From Aquimarina algiphila (GTDB taxonomy: Bacteria; Bacteroidota; Bacteroidia; Flavobacteriales; Flavobacteriaceae), in the NCBI RefSeq assembly GCF_007489275.1, contig NZ_VLNR01000007.1, positions 25,118 to 89,117 on the forward strand: 64,000 bases of DNA. The letters are read 5' to 3'. Below, piece by piece: positions 51,834-60,703 of the stretch. The notes beneath the pieces are model-generated. The model was not told the DNA's origin. It worked only from the letters and a program-made list of their open reading frames with translations, and made no database searches. A program made the position numbers and the translations under genes. Numbering within the stretch: position 1 is the stretch's first letter; each line of letters starts with the position of its first letter.

Positions 51834-52844
51834 TCATGTAGTTTGTAGACCTTTTTGTCTGTATTTTTTTGGAGTAATACCTTCAATCTTTTTAAATGCT
51901 GCTGTAAAGTGCGTAGAGTTTTTATAACCTACCAATTCTGAAATTTCATAGATAGGTTTTTTACTATGGTTTAATAACTTTTTTGCTTTGGTCATTCTTA
52001 ATTGTAATGCATACTCGAAGATAGTAGTGGCAAAAACACGTTTAAACTCTTTCTTCAGCATAAAGTCATTAAGTCCAACTTTACGTGCTAATTCATGTAC
52101 TGAATATTGAATGGTGAGGTCCGAACTGATAATAAATTGAACTTCATATAGTTTTTTTATCAGATGATCTGTATTGGATACTTCAGTTTTGGTACCCTTA
52201 TCCATATCAAGATGTAGTGCTAGGAGCTCTAATACTTTTGATTCTAGAAATAGACGCTTTAATAATCCTTGTCTGGTATCGGTTAACAGTTCAGTAAGGA
52301 TTTCTTGCGTTTTAGAGCATAAAGGCTGAATAGAGTTTTGATCTATTTTATCTAACGCATATTTTTTACTGATTCCGTATGTCGAATTAAGCTTATGCTT
52401 TTGGATAAAATCAGGGTACATACGTATTTTGACTTCTTTAAAATATTTATTTTTGTGATATTGTATTGATCCAGACGCTTGAGTGATATAAACAAGATAA
52501 CTTTCCTGACTTTCGTATATAAAGTCATGATTTTTCCCATCAATTCTGATGATTTGTTCACCGTCAATAAGATACGATAGTTCTAAAGCGTTGATACTAC
52601 TTCTAGCATAAGTTTTAACATCCTTTTTTAAGGACACATCAAAAATTCCTATAAACAACCCATCAAAGTGATTATATTCAAAATATCCATCTCCAAATTC
52701 TGGAGAAAATTTAAATTTTCTAGAACGTACACCACAATGTTCTTGTGATTTAATAAGCTCGGTTACAGTTCGTAATGTGCATCTTTTTTGTTTCTCTAAA
52801 TGTAATGTTTTTGAACGCTCTTTATCGCGTCTTTTTTTATCCAT
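51834..52844 (-). CDS. AraC family transcriptional regulator
   Basis: A 336-aa protein. The N-terminal about 200 residues form a cupin-like sensing region (GIFDVSLKKDVKTYARSSINALELSYLIDG), and the C-terminal 100 residues are the double helix-turn-helix (VHELARKVGLNDFMLKKEFKRVFATTIFEYALQLRMTKAKKLL, ISELVGYKNSTHFTAAFKKIEGITPKKYR). The layout resembles PchR-type siderophore-responsive regulators. It is divergent from the TonB receptor gene (191 bp), so it probably activates that gene when the cognate siderophore is bound. Confidence 0.9.
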   Translation of the reverse strand: MDKKRRDKERSKTLHLEKQKRCTLRTVTELIKSQEHCGVRSRKFKFSPEFGDGYFEYNHFDGLFIGIFDVSLKKDVKTYARSSINALELSYLIDGEQIIRIDGKNHDFIYESQESYLVYITQASGSIQYHKNKYFKEVKIRMYPDFIQKHKLNSTYGISKKYALDKIDQNSIQPLCSKTQEILTELLTDTRQGLLKRLFLESKVLELLALHLDMDKGTKTEVSNTDHLIKKLYEVQFIISSDLTIQYSVHELARKVGLNDFMLKKEFKRVFATTIFEYALQLRMTKAKKLLNHSKKPIYEISELVGYKNSTHFTAAFKKIEGITPKKYRQKGLQTT

Positions 52845-52874
52845 AATGCGTCATTTTTCTCTTTCCCTAGACAC

Positions 52875-52913
52875 TAATTTTGCATTAAATTTATTTAGAT
52901 TAAATATAAATAA
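52875..52913 (+). promoter_or_regulatory. TonB receptor promoter with iron-box-like element
   Basis: TAatTTTG at 52875-52882, an 8-bp gap, then TTATTTA (52891-52897), 9 bp, and TAAATAA (52907-52913), a perfect 7-bp inverted repeat. The spacing to the -7 box equals that at the siderophore promoter. The start codon is at 53036, leaving a long leader. Confidence 0.68.
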
Positions 52914-53035
52914 CAAAGATAGTGAAATGAGAACGGATAAAACAAATCCTTATTTCAAAAAAGGAAACAAATCTTTTTTTAAGCGTAGATTTTGTTCTTG
53001 CCTTCACTTTTATATCAACAAAAATTACAATCAAA

Positions 53036-55468
53036 ATGAAAAAAGTAAACTGGCTATTTGCAATAGCTTTTTTGTGTGCTTCTAACTTTATTTTAGCACA
53101 ATCCGGAATCATCAATGGGAAAGTGATTTCGAATACAGGAAATATACTGGAAAACGTAAATGTAGCTTTAAAGAATACAAATCTAGGGGCCAAAACAATA
53201 GCAGATGGTACATTCGAAATTTCTAATGTACCTGTAGGAACATACACACTTACAATAAGTTTTATTGGATATACTTCAAAACAAATTTCGGTTACAGCTA
53301 CCGAAGGTCAGACTAGTACTATGGGTGATATTGTTTTAAATAAATCTGTTCAGTCATTAGATGAAGTAATGGTTAATGGCGATAGAGTAAATAAATTTTC
53401 CAGAAAAGAGAGTATAGCAGTGTCAAAACTTCCTTTAGGAAATCTTGAAAATACTCAGGTGTATAATACAGTGAGTGCAGAATTAATAAAAGATCAGGTA
53501 GTGACAACTTTTGATGATGCATTAAATAATGTTGCTGGATTAGATAGATTATGGGAATCTACAGGTAGAGCTAATGATGGGGCAGGATACTTCGTTCTTA
53601 GAGGTTTTGAGGCTCAACCTAATTTTTCTAATGGCTTACCGGCACTTACAAATGGTAGTCCAGATCCAATTAACATAGACAAGATAGAAGTAATAAAAGG
53701 ACCTTCGGGAACCTTATATGGAGGACCTTTAACTAACTATGGAGGGTTAATCAATATTTCGACCAAAAAGCCATATCAAGGTTTTGGAGGTGAAGTATCG
53801 TATACAACCGGAACCTATGGGTTAAATAGAATAACGGCAGATATTAATACCAATCTTGATGAAGAAGGGAAATACTTATTTCGACTAACTAGTGCTTACG
53901 AGTACAGAGGAAGTTGGCAAGATGCTGGTTTTAAAAGATCTTTTTTTGTGGCACCTACATTATCATATCGAGCCAATGATAGATTATCATTTTTGATAGT
54001 GGCAGAATATAAAAATGGAGAACAAACAAATCAACCGTTTATTTTTCTAAACAGAGCTACTCCATCAGCGGTGCTCAATGCAGATGATGTTGGTATTAAT
54101 AGAGATAGATCTTTTACTAGTAATGATCTTACATTAAAAAATCCAACCTTCAATTTACAAGCTCAAATGAATTATAAAATTTCTGAGCATTGGAATTCTC
54201 AGACAGCGGTTTCTCGCGGAGTAACAAAATCAACAGGGTATTACTCTTTCTTATTTGATGTTGATGGTCAGTTTAACTTTGCACAATTCATTAAGCAAGA
54301 AAATTCGACTACAGAAACAACTAATATTCAACAAAATTTCAGAGGTGATTTCACCCTAGGAGGTTTACGAAACAAAGTGTTGATTGGGGTTGATTACTTT
54401 AATCGTACTATAACGAATAATAGTGATACGAATTTTGTTACTATTGGGAGTTTTCGTCCTGATGGAACAGCTGGGCCTACTAATCTACCATTAAATCGTT
54501 CTTCTGTAGATGGAGCATTAGTAAATAATCCTATTAATAACATAAAAACCAAAGAACATGTATATGGATTTTATGCTTCAGATCAATTAGATATATTACC
54601 AGAAGAAAGTACTCAAAAACTTTCGGTTATGGCAAGTTTACGAGTAGATATTTTTGATAATGAAGGTGATCAATTTAATGAAGATGATGATTATGATCAA
54701 ACTGCAGTATCTCCAAAGTTTGGATTGGTCTACCAGCCGATTAAAGATCAGGTGTCAATTTTTGGAAACTATCAAAACAGTTTTAGAAATGTAGCTCCTA
54801 ATACTTCTGCTACTGGAGAATTAATAACTTTTGATCCAGAGCAAGGAAATCAATATGAATTTGGGGTAAAAACAGACCTATTTGATAAGAAACTTTCTGC
54901 AACGGTAAGTTATTATAATATAAAAGTTAAAGATAGAGTATTCCAAAATGTTATTTTGGACAATACAGGAACTCCTATAGGTTTTGAATTCGTTCAGGGA
55001 GGAGAAGTAGAAAGTAAAGGGTTCGAATTAGAGATTGTAGCGAATCCTGTTCCAGGGCTTAATATTATTGCCGGATACAGTCATAACGATAGTGAAATTT
55101 TAACATCTACAAATAATCCAGGACCATTTGATGAAGTAGGAAGAAGACCAGATAATGCAGGTCCTGAGGATTTAGCTAACCTATGGGCGAGTTATACATT
55201 CCAGGAATCATCTGCCTTAAAAGGTTTTGGATTAGGTGCAGGATTCAATTATGCAAGTGATAGAAAAACATTAGATAGTTCGATAACCGATACGTTTATT
55301 ATTCCAAGTTATACCATAGTGAATACTTCATTATTCTATCAGAACAAAGATTATCGAGTGGCACTAAAACTTAATAATGCATTTGATAAGGAATATTTTA
55401 GAGGTTGGTCTACCCTTAATGCGCAACAACCAAGAAGCTTATTAGCTAGTGTCTCTTATAGATTTTAA
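53036..55468 (+). CDS. TonB-dependent siderophore receptor
   Basis: An 810-aa outer-membrane receptor. The signal peptide ends in ILAQ (residue 22). Residues 24-110 are a carboxypeptidase-regulatory-like beta-sandwich, common in Bacteroidota receptors. The plug follows (about 120-250; FDDALNNVAGLDRLWESTGR, GYFVLRGFEAQP, IDKIEVIKGPSGTLYGG), then the beta barrel with the ferric-siderophore motif FGNYQNSFRNVAPN and terminal ASVSYRF. It should import the ferric siderophore made by the upstream operon. The DUF4198 and PepSY genes follow in the same operon. Confidence 0.95.
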   Translation: MKKVNWLFAIAFLCASNFILAQSGIINGKVISNTGNILENVNVALKNTNLGAKTIADGTFEISNVPVGTYTLTISFIGYTSKQISVTATEGQTSTMGDIVLNKSVQSLDEVMVNGDRVNKFSRKESIAVSKLPLGNLENTQVYNTVSAELIKDQVVTTFDDALNNVAGLDRLWESTGRANDGAGYFVLRGFEAQPNFSNGLPALTNGSPDPINIDKIEVIKGPSGTLYGGPLTNYGGLINISTKKPYQGFGGEVSYTTGTYGLNRITADINTNLDEEGKYLFRLTSAYEYRGSWQDAGFKRSFFVAPTLSYRANDRLSFLIVAEYKNGEQTNQPFIFLNRATPSAVLNADDVGINRDRSFTSNDLTLKNPTFNLQAQMNYKISEHWNSQTAVSRGVTKSTGYYSFLFDVDGQFNFAQFIKQENSTTETTNIQQNFRGDFTLGGLRNKVLIGVDYFNRTITNNSDTNFVTIGSFRPDGTAGPTNLPLNRSSVDGALVNNPINNIKTKEHVYGFYASDQLDILPEESTQKLSVMASLRVDIFDNEGDQFNEDDDYDQTAVSPKFGLVYQPIKDQVSIFGNYQNSFRNVAPNTSATGELITFDPEQGNQYEFGVKTDLFDKKLSATVSYYNIKVKDRVFQNVILDNTGTPIGFEFVQGGEVESKGFELEIVANPVPGLNIIAGYSHNDSEILTSTNNPGPFDEVGRRPDNAGPEDLANLWASYTFQESSALKGFGLGAGFNYASDRKTLDSSITDTFIIPSYTIVNTSLFYQNKDYRVALKLNNAFDKEYFRGWSTLNAQQPRSLLASVSYRF

Positions 55469-55482
55469 ATAAGATCATAAAA

Positions 55483-56211
55483 ATGAAAAGAACACTTAAA
55501 ATAGCATTACTATTGTTATTGATCAGCACAAAATCTTTTGCACATTTCTTTTGGATAGAAACAAATACTAAAGGGACTATTAACAAAGAACATGAAGTAC
55601 GAATCTATTTTGGAGAATTTGGAAGTAATGTCGTAGAAAAAACCAATGGCGAAGTTTTTCAAGATGCTAAACATTTTATAGTTTGGGTTATTGATCAAAA
55701 AGGCAATAAAACAGAACTGAAGACCACTGCAACCGAATCTTATTATACAGGTAAGTTTATACCAAAATTAGAGGGTACATATTCTATAATCCTTGATAAT
55801 AAGAAATATAAAGTTCTGGATTATACTAAGTATGATTATGGAATCTTTAGACCTCAATACCATTCGATTACTAAGGTAGAGATAGGCAATAATATTGAAC
55901 ATAAAACGGCTGCTGTTAATCCAGAAAGCATTACAATAATTGATCTTTCTTCAGAAAAAGAAAAGGTAAAAATCCAAGTGCTCTTTAAAGAGCAACCTCT
56001 AGCAGAAGCAGAAGTTACTGTATTTATGAAAGATAATTGGTCAAAGAAGATAAATACCGATAAAAACGGAATGATAGTTTTTAACCTCCCATTTAAAACC
56101 AGGTATGTAATCGAAGCAACTCATGAAGACAAAATACCAGGAAGTTATAATGGTTTGAAATATCAATTTACATGGCATTGTGCAGTCTTAACTGTCAATG
56201 AATCTTTTTAA
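55483..56211 (+). CDS. DUF4198 family periplasmic protein
   Basis: A 242-aa exported protein. Signal peptide LLLLLISTKSFA is followed by HFFWIETN, the conserved DUF4198 start (His after cleavage). Two beta-sandwich parts are visible; the second (ITIIDLSSEKEKVKIQVLFKEQPLAEAEVTVFMKD...KINTDKNGMIVFNLP) is a carboxypeptidase-regulatory-like fold. DUF4198/NikM-like proteins accompany metal-uptake systems. It sits 15 bp after the receptor gene, and the N-terminal His may bind a metal. Confidence 0.85.
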   Translation: MKRTLKIALLLLLISTKSFAHFFWIETNTKGTINKEHEVRIYFGEFGSNVVEKTNGEVFQDAKHFIVWVIDQKGNKTELKTTATESYYTGKFIPKLEGTYSIILDNKKYKVLDYTKYDYGIFRPQYHSITKVEIGNNIEHKTAAVNPESITIIDLSSEKEKVKIQVLFKEQPLAEAEVTVFMKDNWSKKINTDKNGMIVFNLPFKTRYVIEATHEDKIPGSYNGLKYQFTWHCAVLTVNESF

Positions 56212-56227
56212 AATTACCTAATATATT

Positions 56228-57787
56228 GTGAAAAACACGTTTAAAAAAACGATTCGATTTATCCATTTATGGCTAGGCCTTACTACAGGCCTAGTCGTAT
56301 TTATTGTTTGTCTTACCGGATCTATTTATGCATTTCAAAAAGAAATTAAATTATTGGTATACCCATACTATCAAGTTGAGGAAAGTGCAAAAGGTAGATT
56401 AGCATTATCTGATCTTGTACATGCTTATGAAGAACAATCCGAGCATCAGGTATTGCGAATTTATGATTTTAAGGAACCATCTCGATCAACAATGCTGCTC
56501 ACTATAGAGAATAAAGCATATTATTATTCTTTCATTAATCCATATACCGGAGAAATATTAAATGAAGTATTTCTGGCAAGAGACTTCTTTACCATTATTC
56601 TTTATATTCATATGAATTTGTTGTTAGGAGAGATTGGCACTCAAATCATAGGTTGGTCTGTTATCGTGTTTATTATATCGCTAATTAGTGGTTTGATTCT
56701 TTGGTTTCCTAAGAATAACAGAGTTTTTAAAAATAAGAAAGGGAGAAAATCACAATTCGGGATAAAAATTAATGCTCCAAAAAAGAAACTTACTTATGAT
56801 CTACATAAGGTTTTGGGGTTTTATGCTGCTTCCATTTTAATAGTACTTGCAATAACGGGTATTGCATGGACATTTACCTGGGTTGATAATGCTTTGTATA
56901 CAGCAGTTACTTTTGAGAAGAAAAAAGAAGAAAAACCTATTGCAATCGATAGCACTAATTTTAGAACAACATCGCTAGATGCATTAAAAGAGTATGTTCT
57001 ACCGCAGAGAGAAGATAAAGATCTCTTTATTTATTTTTTACCTAATACAAACACCGAACCTGTTCGTGTGATGAGCTCTCCCGGAGATGATCGTTTTGGG
57101 AATAGCGATAATTATTATGCAGATCCCAGTTCTGGATCGATTATTTCTACCAAGTTCGATGAAGAAAAAAATGCAGGCCAGAAATTGAACAGTTTATATT
57201 ATGATATACACACAGGAAGTTTATTAGGATTAGGGGGCAAAATATTAGTATTTCTGGCTGGACTTATAGGAGCATCATTACCTGTGACTGGAGTTATGCT
57301 TTATATGAATCGAAGAAAAAAAAGAAAAAAGAAAAAAAGAATTGTAACCGAAACAATTCAAAATGAAGAGATAATAGAACAAAAACATGAAGAAATGAAG
57401 AATAAAATAGCACTATTATGGTTATTTCTTGCAGTAGGTTTCATACTGCATCATATTTATGGATTAGCAGGTATTTATTTTGGTAAAGAACTAGCTATAG
57501 AAGGGGCTAATGGAGAAACCCCGGGATGGGCACACTATTACAGAATATTATTTGAAATTATTATTTTGATATTATCACTCGCCAGTCTTGAACTCACTAA
57601 AAAATGGTTTAAAATAACTTCTTTTGTATGGGCAATACTGCTTGGGTTATTTAATACATATCACGTTGTTGAAGCGATTTTATATGAAGCTTCAAATACG
57701 TCAGAGATTATTCTTTTAGGATGGATGGTTGCGGTTAGTATACTGTTGATTTTGTCCCTTAACAAATGGAAAAAGATTAAAAATTAA
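56228..57787 (+). CDS. PepSY-associated TM protein (PiuB-type siderophore reductase candidate)
   Basis: A 519-aa inner-membrane protein; it starts with GTG at 56228. It begins IRFIHLWLGLTTGLVVFIVCLTGSIYAF, and LTYDLHKVLGFYAASILIVLAITGIAWTF repeats the PepSY_TM signature with transmembrane His residues. The PepSY ectodomain lies between. The last 130 residues add further helices. Such proteins follow TonB siderophore receptors and are thought to reduce the ferric siderophore, with heme in the membrane His pairs. It is 17 bp after the DUF4198 gene. Confidence 0.88.
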   Translation: MKNTFKKTIRFIHLWLGLTTGLVVFIVCLTGSIYAFQKEIKLLVYPYYQVEESAKGRLALSDLVHAYEEQSEHQVLRIYDFKEPSRSTMLLTIENKAYYYSFINPYTGEILNEVFLARDFFTIILYIHMNLLLGEIGTQIIGWSVIVFIISLISGLILWFPKNNRVFKNKKGRKSQFGIKINAPKKKLTYDLHKVLGFYAASILIVLAITGIAWTFTWVDNALYTAVTFEKKKEEKPIAIDSTNFRTTSLDALKEYVLPQREDKDLFIYFLPNTNTEPVRVMSSPGDDRFGNSDNYYADPSSGSIISTKFDEEKNAGQKLNSLYYDIHTGSLLGLGGKILVFLAGLIGASLPVTGVMLYMNRRKKRKKKKRIVTETIQNEEIIEQKHEEMKNKIALLWLFLAVGFILHHIYGLAGIYFGKELAIEGANGETPGWAHYYRILFEIIILILSLASLELTKKWFKITSFVWAILLGLFNTYHVVEAILYEASNTSEIILLGWMVAVSILLILSLNKWKKIKN

Positions 57788-57876
57788 TGCATCGATAATA
57801 TCAAGATAATAGTTCTGAGCCTATCGTTCGCGTAACCAATAGTGACAATTTTGATAGAAATGATTATCTTTTTGGG

Positions 57877-58293
57877 ATGAAAACCAGAACAGGATATTCA
57901 GGAAAACCGTTATACCAAAAATTAGGAATCAAAGAAGATTATAAAGTTCTTTTTTATAATGAACCAGAAGCGTATTATCAATGGCTCGAAATACCATTTC
58001 AACCAACAAAAGTATCAGGAGAAGATTTGGCAGATATGATGCACATTTTTGCTAAGGATAAAGAAAAACTTAGAGAGTACCTTGTAAATGGTATTTCGCA
58101 AATACAACAAAATGGAATGATTTGGGTATCCTGGCCTAAAAAAACTTCAAAAGTAGAGACAAATATTACAGAAGACACCATTAGAGAAATAGCATTCCCT
58201 TTGGGACTTGTCGATATAAAGGTATGTAGTGTAAGTGTTGTTTGGTCAGGTCTGAAAATCGTTATCAGAAAAGAAAATAGAAGGATAGTTTAA
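57877..58293 (+). CDS. DUF3052 family protein
   Basis: A 138-aa soluble protein. The start TRTGYSGKPLYQKLGIKEDYKVLF, then NGISQIQQNGMIWVSWPKKTSK, ITEDTIREIAFPLGLVDIKVCSVSVVWSGLKIVIRKE, is typical of the DUF3052 family. Function unknown. It is 90 bp after the PepSY gene, near the right edge of the iron island, and may be independent. Confidence 0.85.
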   Translation: MKTRTGYSGKPLYQKLGIKEDYKVLFYNEPEAYYQWLEIPFQPTKVSGEDLADMMHIFAKDKEKLREYLVNGISQIQQNGMIWVSWPKKTSKVETNITEDTIREIAFPLGLVDIKVCSVSVVWSGLKIVIRKENRRIV

Positions 58294-58473
58294 CTCGTTT
58301 GAGAATGATATCCTTAATCGTTTTCACAATATTAATATTGAGATAAGAGTTTATCTTTAGATAAAATAGAATGCTTTGTTTTTTAACAAAAAACAAATCT
58401 GTGATTTGATATGGCTTGTAACGGTTCATATTGAAAACCATCCCAAAGCAATATTATAAACTATATAATACAA

Positions 58474-58504
58474 AATAATATTAATCCTTATGGTTAATAT
58501 TATT
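58474..58504. repeat. Perfect 11-bp inverted repeat
   Basis: AATAATATTAA (58474-58484) and TTAATATTATT (58494-58504) around a 9-bp spacer. It may be a weak terminator after the DUF3052 gene or an operator for the eCIS regulator. Confidence 0.6.
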
Positions 58505-58566
58505 GTTAATGAAGTTTTTATATAGCATAGATTTTCAGGTAATTGTATTGAAAAATCAAAATAATT

Positions 58567-58627
58567 TTAAGGTATTTTCCTTAAGCTTTAGGGTGTTTTA
58601 CCCTTGTCTTTCAGTTATTTAATTTTG
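58567..58627 (+). promoter_or_regulatory. Putative activator-dependent promoter of the eCIS regulator gene
   Basis: TAatTTTG at 58620-58627 is an exact -7 element with no TTTG at -33. Instead, TTAAGG-tatttt-CCTTAA (58567-58584) and AGGGT-gtttt-ACCCT (58590-58604) lie upstream. As direct repeats, AAGGTATTTTCC at 58569 and AGGGTGTTTTAC at 58590 are 21 bp apart, the spacing expected for LytTR binding. The leader to the ATG at 58915 is nearly 280 nt. Confidence 0.5.
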
Positions 58628-58914
58628 TATATTTAGATAAGCTTAATGAAAGCAATTTCTATACTGTTTTCATCTAAAAATTGAATTGAATAATAAAACT
58701 TACCCCAATTAGACTGTTTCTTTTTGAAGCTTAGGAATTATATGATATATCAGGCTATTTAGGATATAAATGTAATTTCTTAGCAAGGAAAATAATTTTG
58801 ATAATATCGGTTATTAGTAAAAGAAGGTTCTGATACAATTCATAGTTTAATAAACAGAGACTATTACTTCAGAATATTTATCATAAATGAGAGAACATAA
58901 TTTAACTAAAAATT

Positions 58915-59826
58915 ATGGCAACAAAATACATTTATAAAGATGAGATGAGTAGAATTTCTACTCCTGTATCAGATATGGAAACAATGATTCCCCCTTTGAC
59001 TGGTTATAATGAAAAGGCTTGGGATAAAAAACATATTCACTATAAAGATTCACAGAAAATCACCTCTCTCCTCATTGATTCCGATATAAATGCATGTAAT
59101 ATTCTAGAGAACATGCTCAACTATCACTGTCCATATGTTACTATAACGGGAAAACTCAATAGTGTAGACCAAGCAAAGACATGGATTGATACGAAATCTT
59201 TGGATTTGGTATTTTTTGGCATAGGCACTGAACAGAAAAACGAATTTAGTGCATTGAAAAAAACAGGTAATACAAACTTTGAAGTCATTTATATTACCGA
59301 AAAAGAATATTTAAATGTAGCAACTTTACAACAAAATGTTTTTGGTTATTTACGTAAACCCATTCAAGAAATTCAATTATTGAATGTTGTAAAGGATGTA
59401 CAACAAAAGATCATACAGCAAAAGGATAGGATAAAAAAAAGCAAAGAGTTATTAGAGAATACTTTTAGAATAGGATCTCAAAAAGATATCATTGGGATTC
59501 CAACATTAGAAGGTTATGAATTTTTGCCTATTGAGAATATTATTTGTTGTCAAGGTATGCAGAAGTGCACCAAACTTATTACAAATAACGAATCGAATTT
59601 GATTAGTTCTTATAATATTGGAGAGTTTGTAAAATTACTTCAGCCTTTTGGTTTTTTCTCTACACATAAATCTTTTCTCATCAATCTATCAAAAATTAGA
59701 AAATACTATAAAGAAGGTTCTATTATTATGAATAGTGGGCATCATATACCTCTTGCTCGAAGAAGAAAAGAATTGTTTTTACAGAGTATTAAAAGAGATT
59801 TGAAGTTTCCTATTATTCCTCGGTAG
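58915..59826 (+). CDS. LytTR regulator with degenerate receiver domain
   Basis: A 303-aa protein. A 50-residue N-terminal extension is followed by a receiver-like domain (TSLLIDSDINACNILENML...). The phospho-acceptor Asp is replaced by Gly: LDLVFFGIG at 96-104 (G102) where LVFLDI is expected; the KP of YLRKPI is kept. The C-terminal LytTR domain (about 205-300) is intact: YEFLPIENIICCQGMQKCTKLIT, FFSTHKSFLINLSKIRKYYKEGS, ARRRKELFLQSI. It cannot be phosphorylated conventionally. It lies 241 bp upstream of the eCIS genes and is probably their activator. Confidence 0.85.
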   Translation: MATKYIYKDEMSRISTPVSDMETMIPPLTGYNEKAWDKKHIHYKDSQKITSLLIDSDINACNILENMLNYHCPYVTITGKLNSVDQAKTWIDTKSLDLVFFGIGTEQKNEFSALKKTGNTNFEVIYITEKEYLNVATLQQNVFGYLRKPIQEIQLLNVVKDVQQKIIQQKDRIKKSKELLENTFRIGSQKDIIGIPTLEGYEFLPIENIICCQGMQKCTKLITNNESNLISSYNIGEFVKLLQPFGFFSTHKSFLINLSKIRKYYKEGSIIMNSGHHIPLARRRKELFLQSIKRDLKFPIIPR

Positions 59827-59949
59827 TAAACGTTGCTTCCTAATTCTAAACCGATAGTCAGATCAGTGTTGTAAAACTGATAGAAATCATTCAATTTAGA
59901 GGTAGAATTATTTTAACCAACGTATTACATATGCTATAAATGCATTTCA

Positions 59950-59975
59950 TAGAATAGAAAATAGATGTTATTCTA
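59950..59975. repeat. 7-bp inverted repeat between regulator and eCIS genes
   Basis: TAGAATA (59950-59956) and TATTCTA (59969-59975) around a 12-bp spacer, in the 241-bp gap (59827-60067). No TAnnTTTG element was found in the gap. It could be chance in AT-rich DNA. Confidence 0.3.
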
Positions 59976-60067
59976 TTGATAATTACTATGTAAAGTAAAG
60001 TGTAAAATAATTCTATACCCACCCCAGAAAGAGTTTTACAATAATACATGCAGTTCATAGCTATATT

Positions 60068-60703
60068 ATGATTCGAACAATTTTACAATTACTAGTTAAT
60101 CAATTAACCTCCTATATACTTCAAGTAAATGAAGATATAGAAGAACCTCCGGTAGTACTCGGAAATATAGGACTATCTAATGCTTTAGGAGGAAGTGAAT
60201 CCTATATGCAGGATAAAATTGTTTTGAGTTTGGTAAATCTTATAGAAGAGACTACGATGAAAAACTCATCTCCATATCGTAGCGCATCTTTTCAGCCAGA
60301 AGTAGAAAACCCTCCTATTTTTGTTAATCTTTTTTTATTGTTTACATCGAATTTTACTAGTCCACAAGGAGCAGGAAGCAGTAGTCAAATTCCATATAAT
60401 AATGGGATTACTTTATTGTCTACGGTAATTGAATTTTTTCAAAGTCAAAATATTTTTACAGCACAAAATTCTCCTGCTATGGATATTATTCAGAACCCAT
60501 CACTTCAGGATATACGAATTGCTGTTGACCTCTATCCTCTAACTTTTGAGCAAGTAAATCACTTATGGGGATCACTTGGTGGAAAACAAATGCCTTTTGT
60601 AATGTACAAAGCTCGTGTATTACCACTCAAAAGAGAAAAGATTACTGCACGAGGAGGCCTAATTCAAGATGTTCAAACCAAAATAAACCATATCCATGAG
60701 TAG
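60068..60703 (+). CDS. DUF4255 / Pvc16-type eCIS tail-terminator protein
   Basis: A 211-aa protein. It opens with an IRTILQLLVNQLTSYI helix, then PPVVLGNIG, KIVLSLVNLIEETTMKN, PPIFVNLFLLFTSNF, SLQDIRIAVDLYPLTFEQVNHLWGSLGGKQMPFVMYKARVLPLKREKI. The NLYLLFTA..Y-like strand and the 'WG.LGGKq.PfvmYK.R' end are hallmarks of DUF4255, the cap protein (Pvc16/Afp16) of extracellular contractile injection systems. It would close the distal end of the inner tube and sheath. It overlaps the next gene by 8 bp. Confidence 0.92.
   Translation: MIRTILQLLVNQLTSYILQVNEDIEEPPVVLGNIGLSNALGGSESYMQDKIVLSLVNLIEETTMKNSSPYRSASFQPEVENPPIFVNLFLLFTSNFTSPQGAGSSSQIPYNNGITLLSTVIEFFQSQNIFTAQNSPAMDIIQNPSLQDIRIAVDLYPLTFEQVNHLWGSLGGKQMPFVMYKARVLPLKREKITARGGLIQDVQTKINHIHE

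Larger units (their letters stand above)
58294..58914. other. Intergenic region, 621 bp, upstream of the eCIS locus
   Basis: No gene is seen. It holds an 11-bp perfect inverted repeat (58474-58504), two hairpin-like repeats spaced 21 bp (58567-58604), and a TAatTTTG promoter element (58620-58627), annotated separately. A TTGTTTTTTAACAA word at 58376-58389 also occurs upstream of the NO-sensing operon (22126-22139). Confidence 0.7.
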
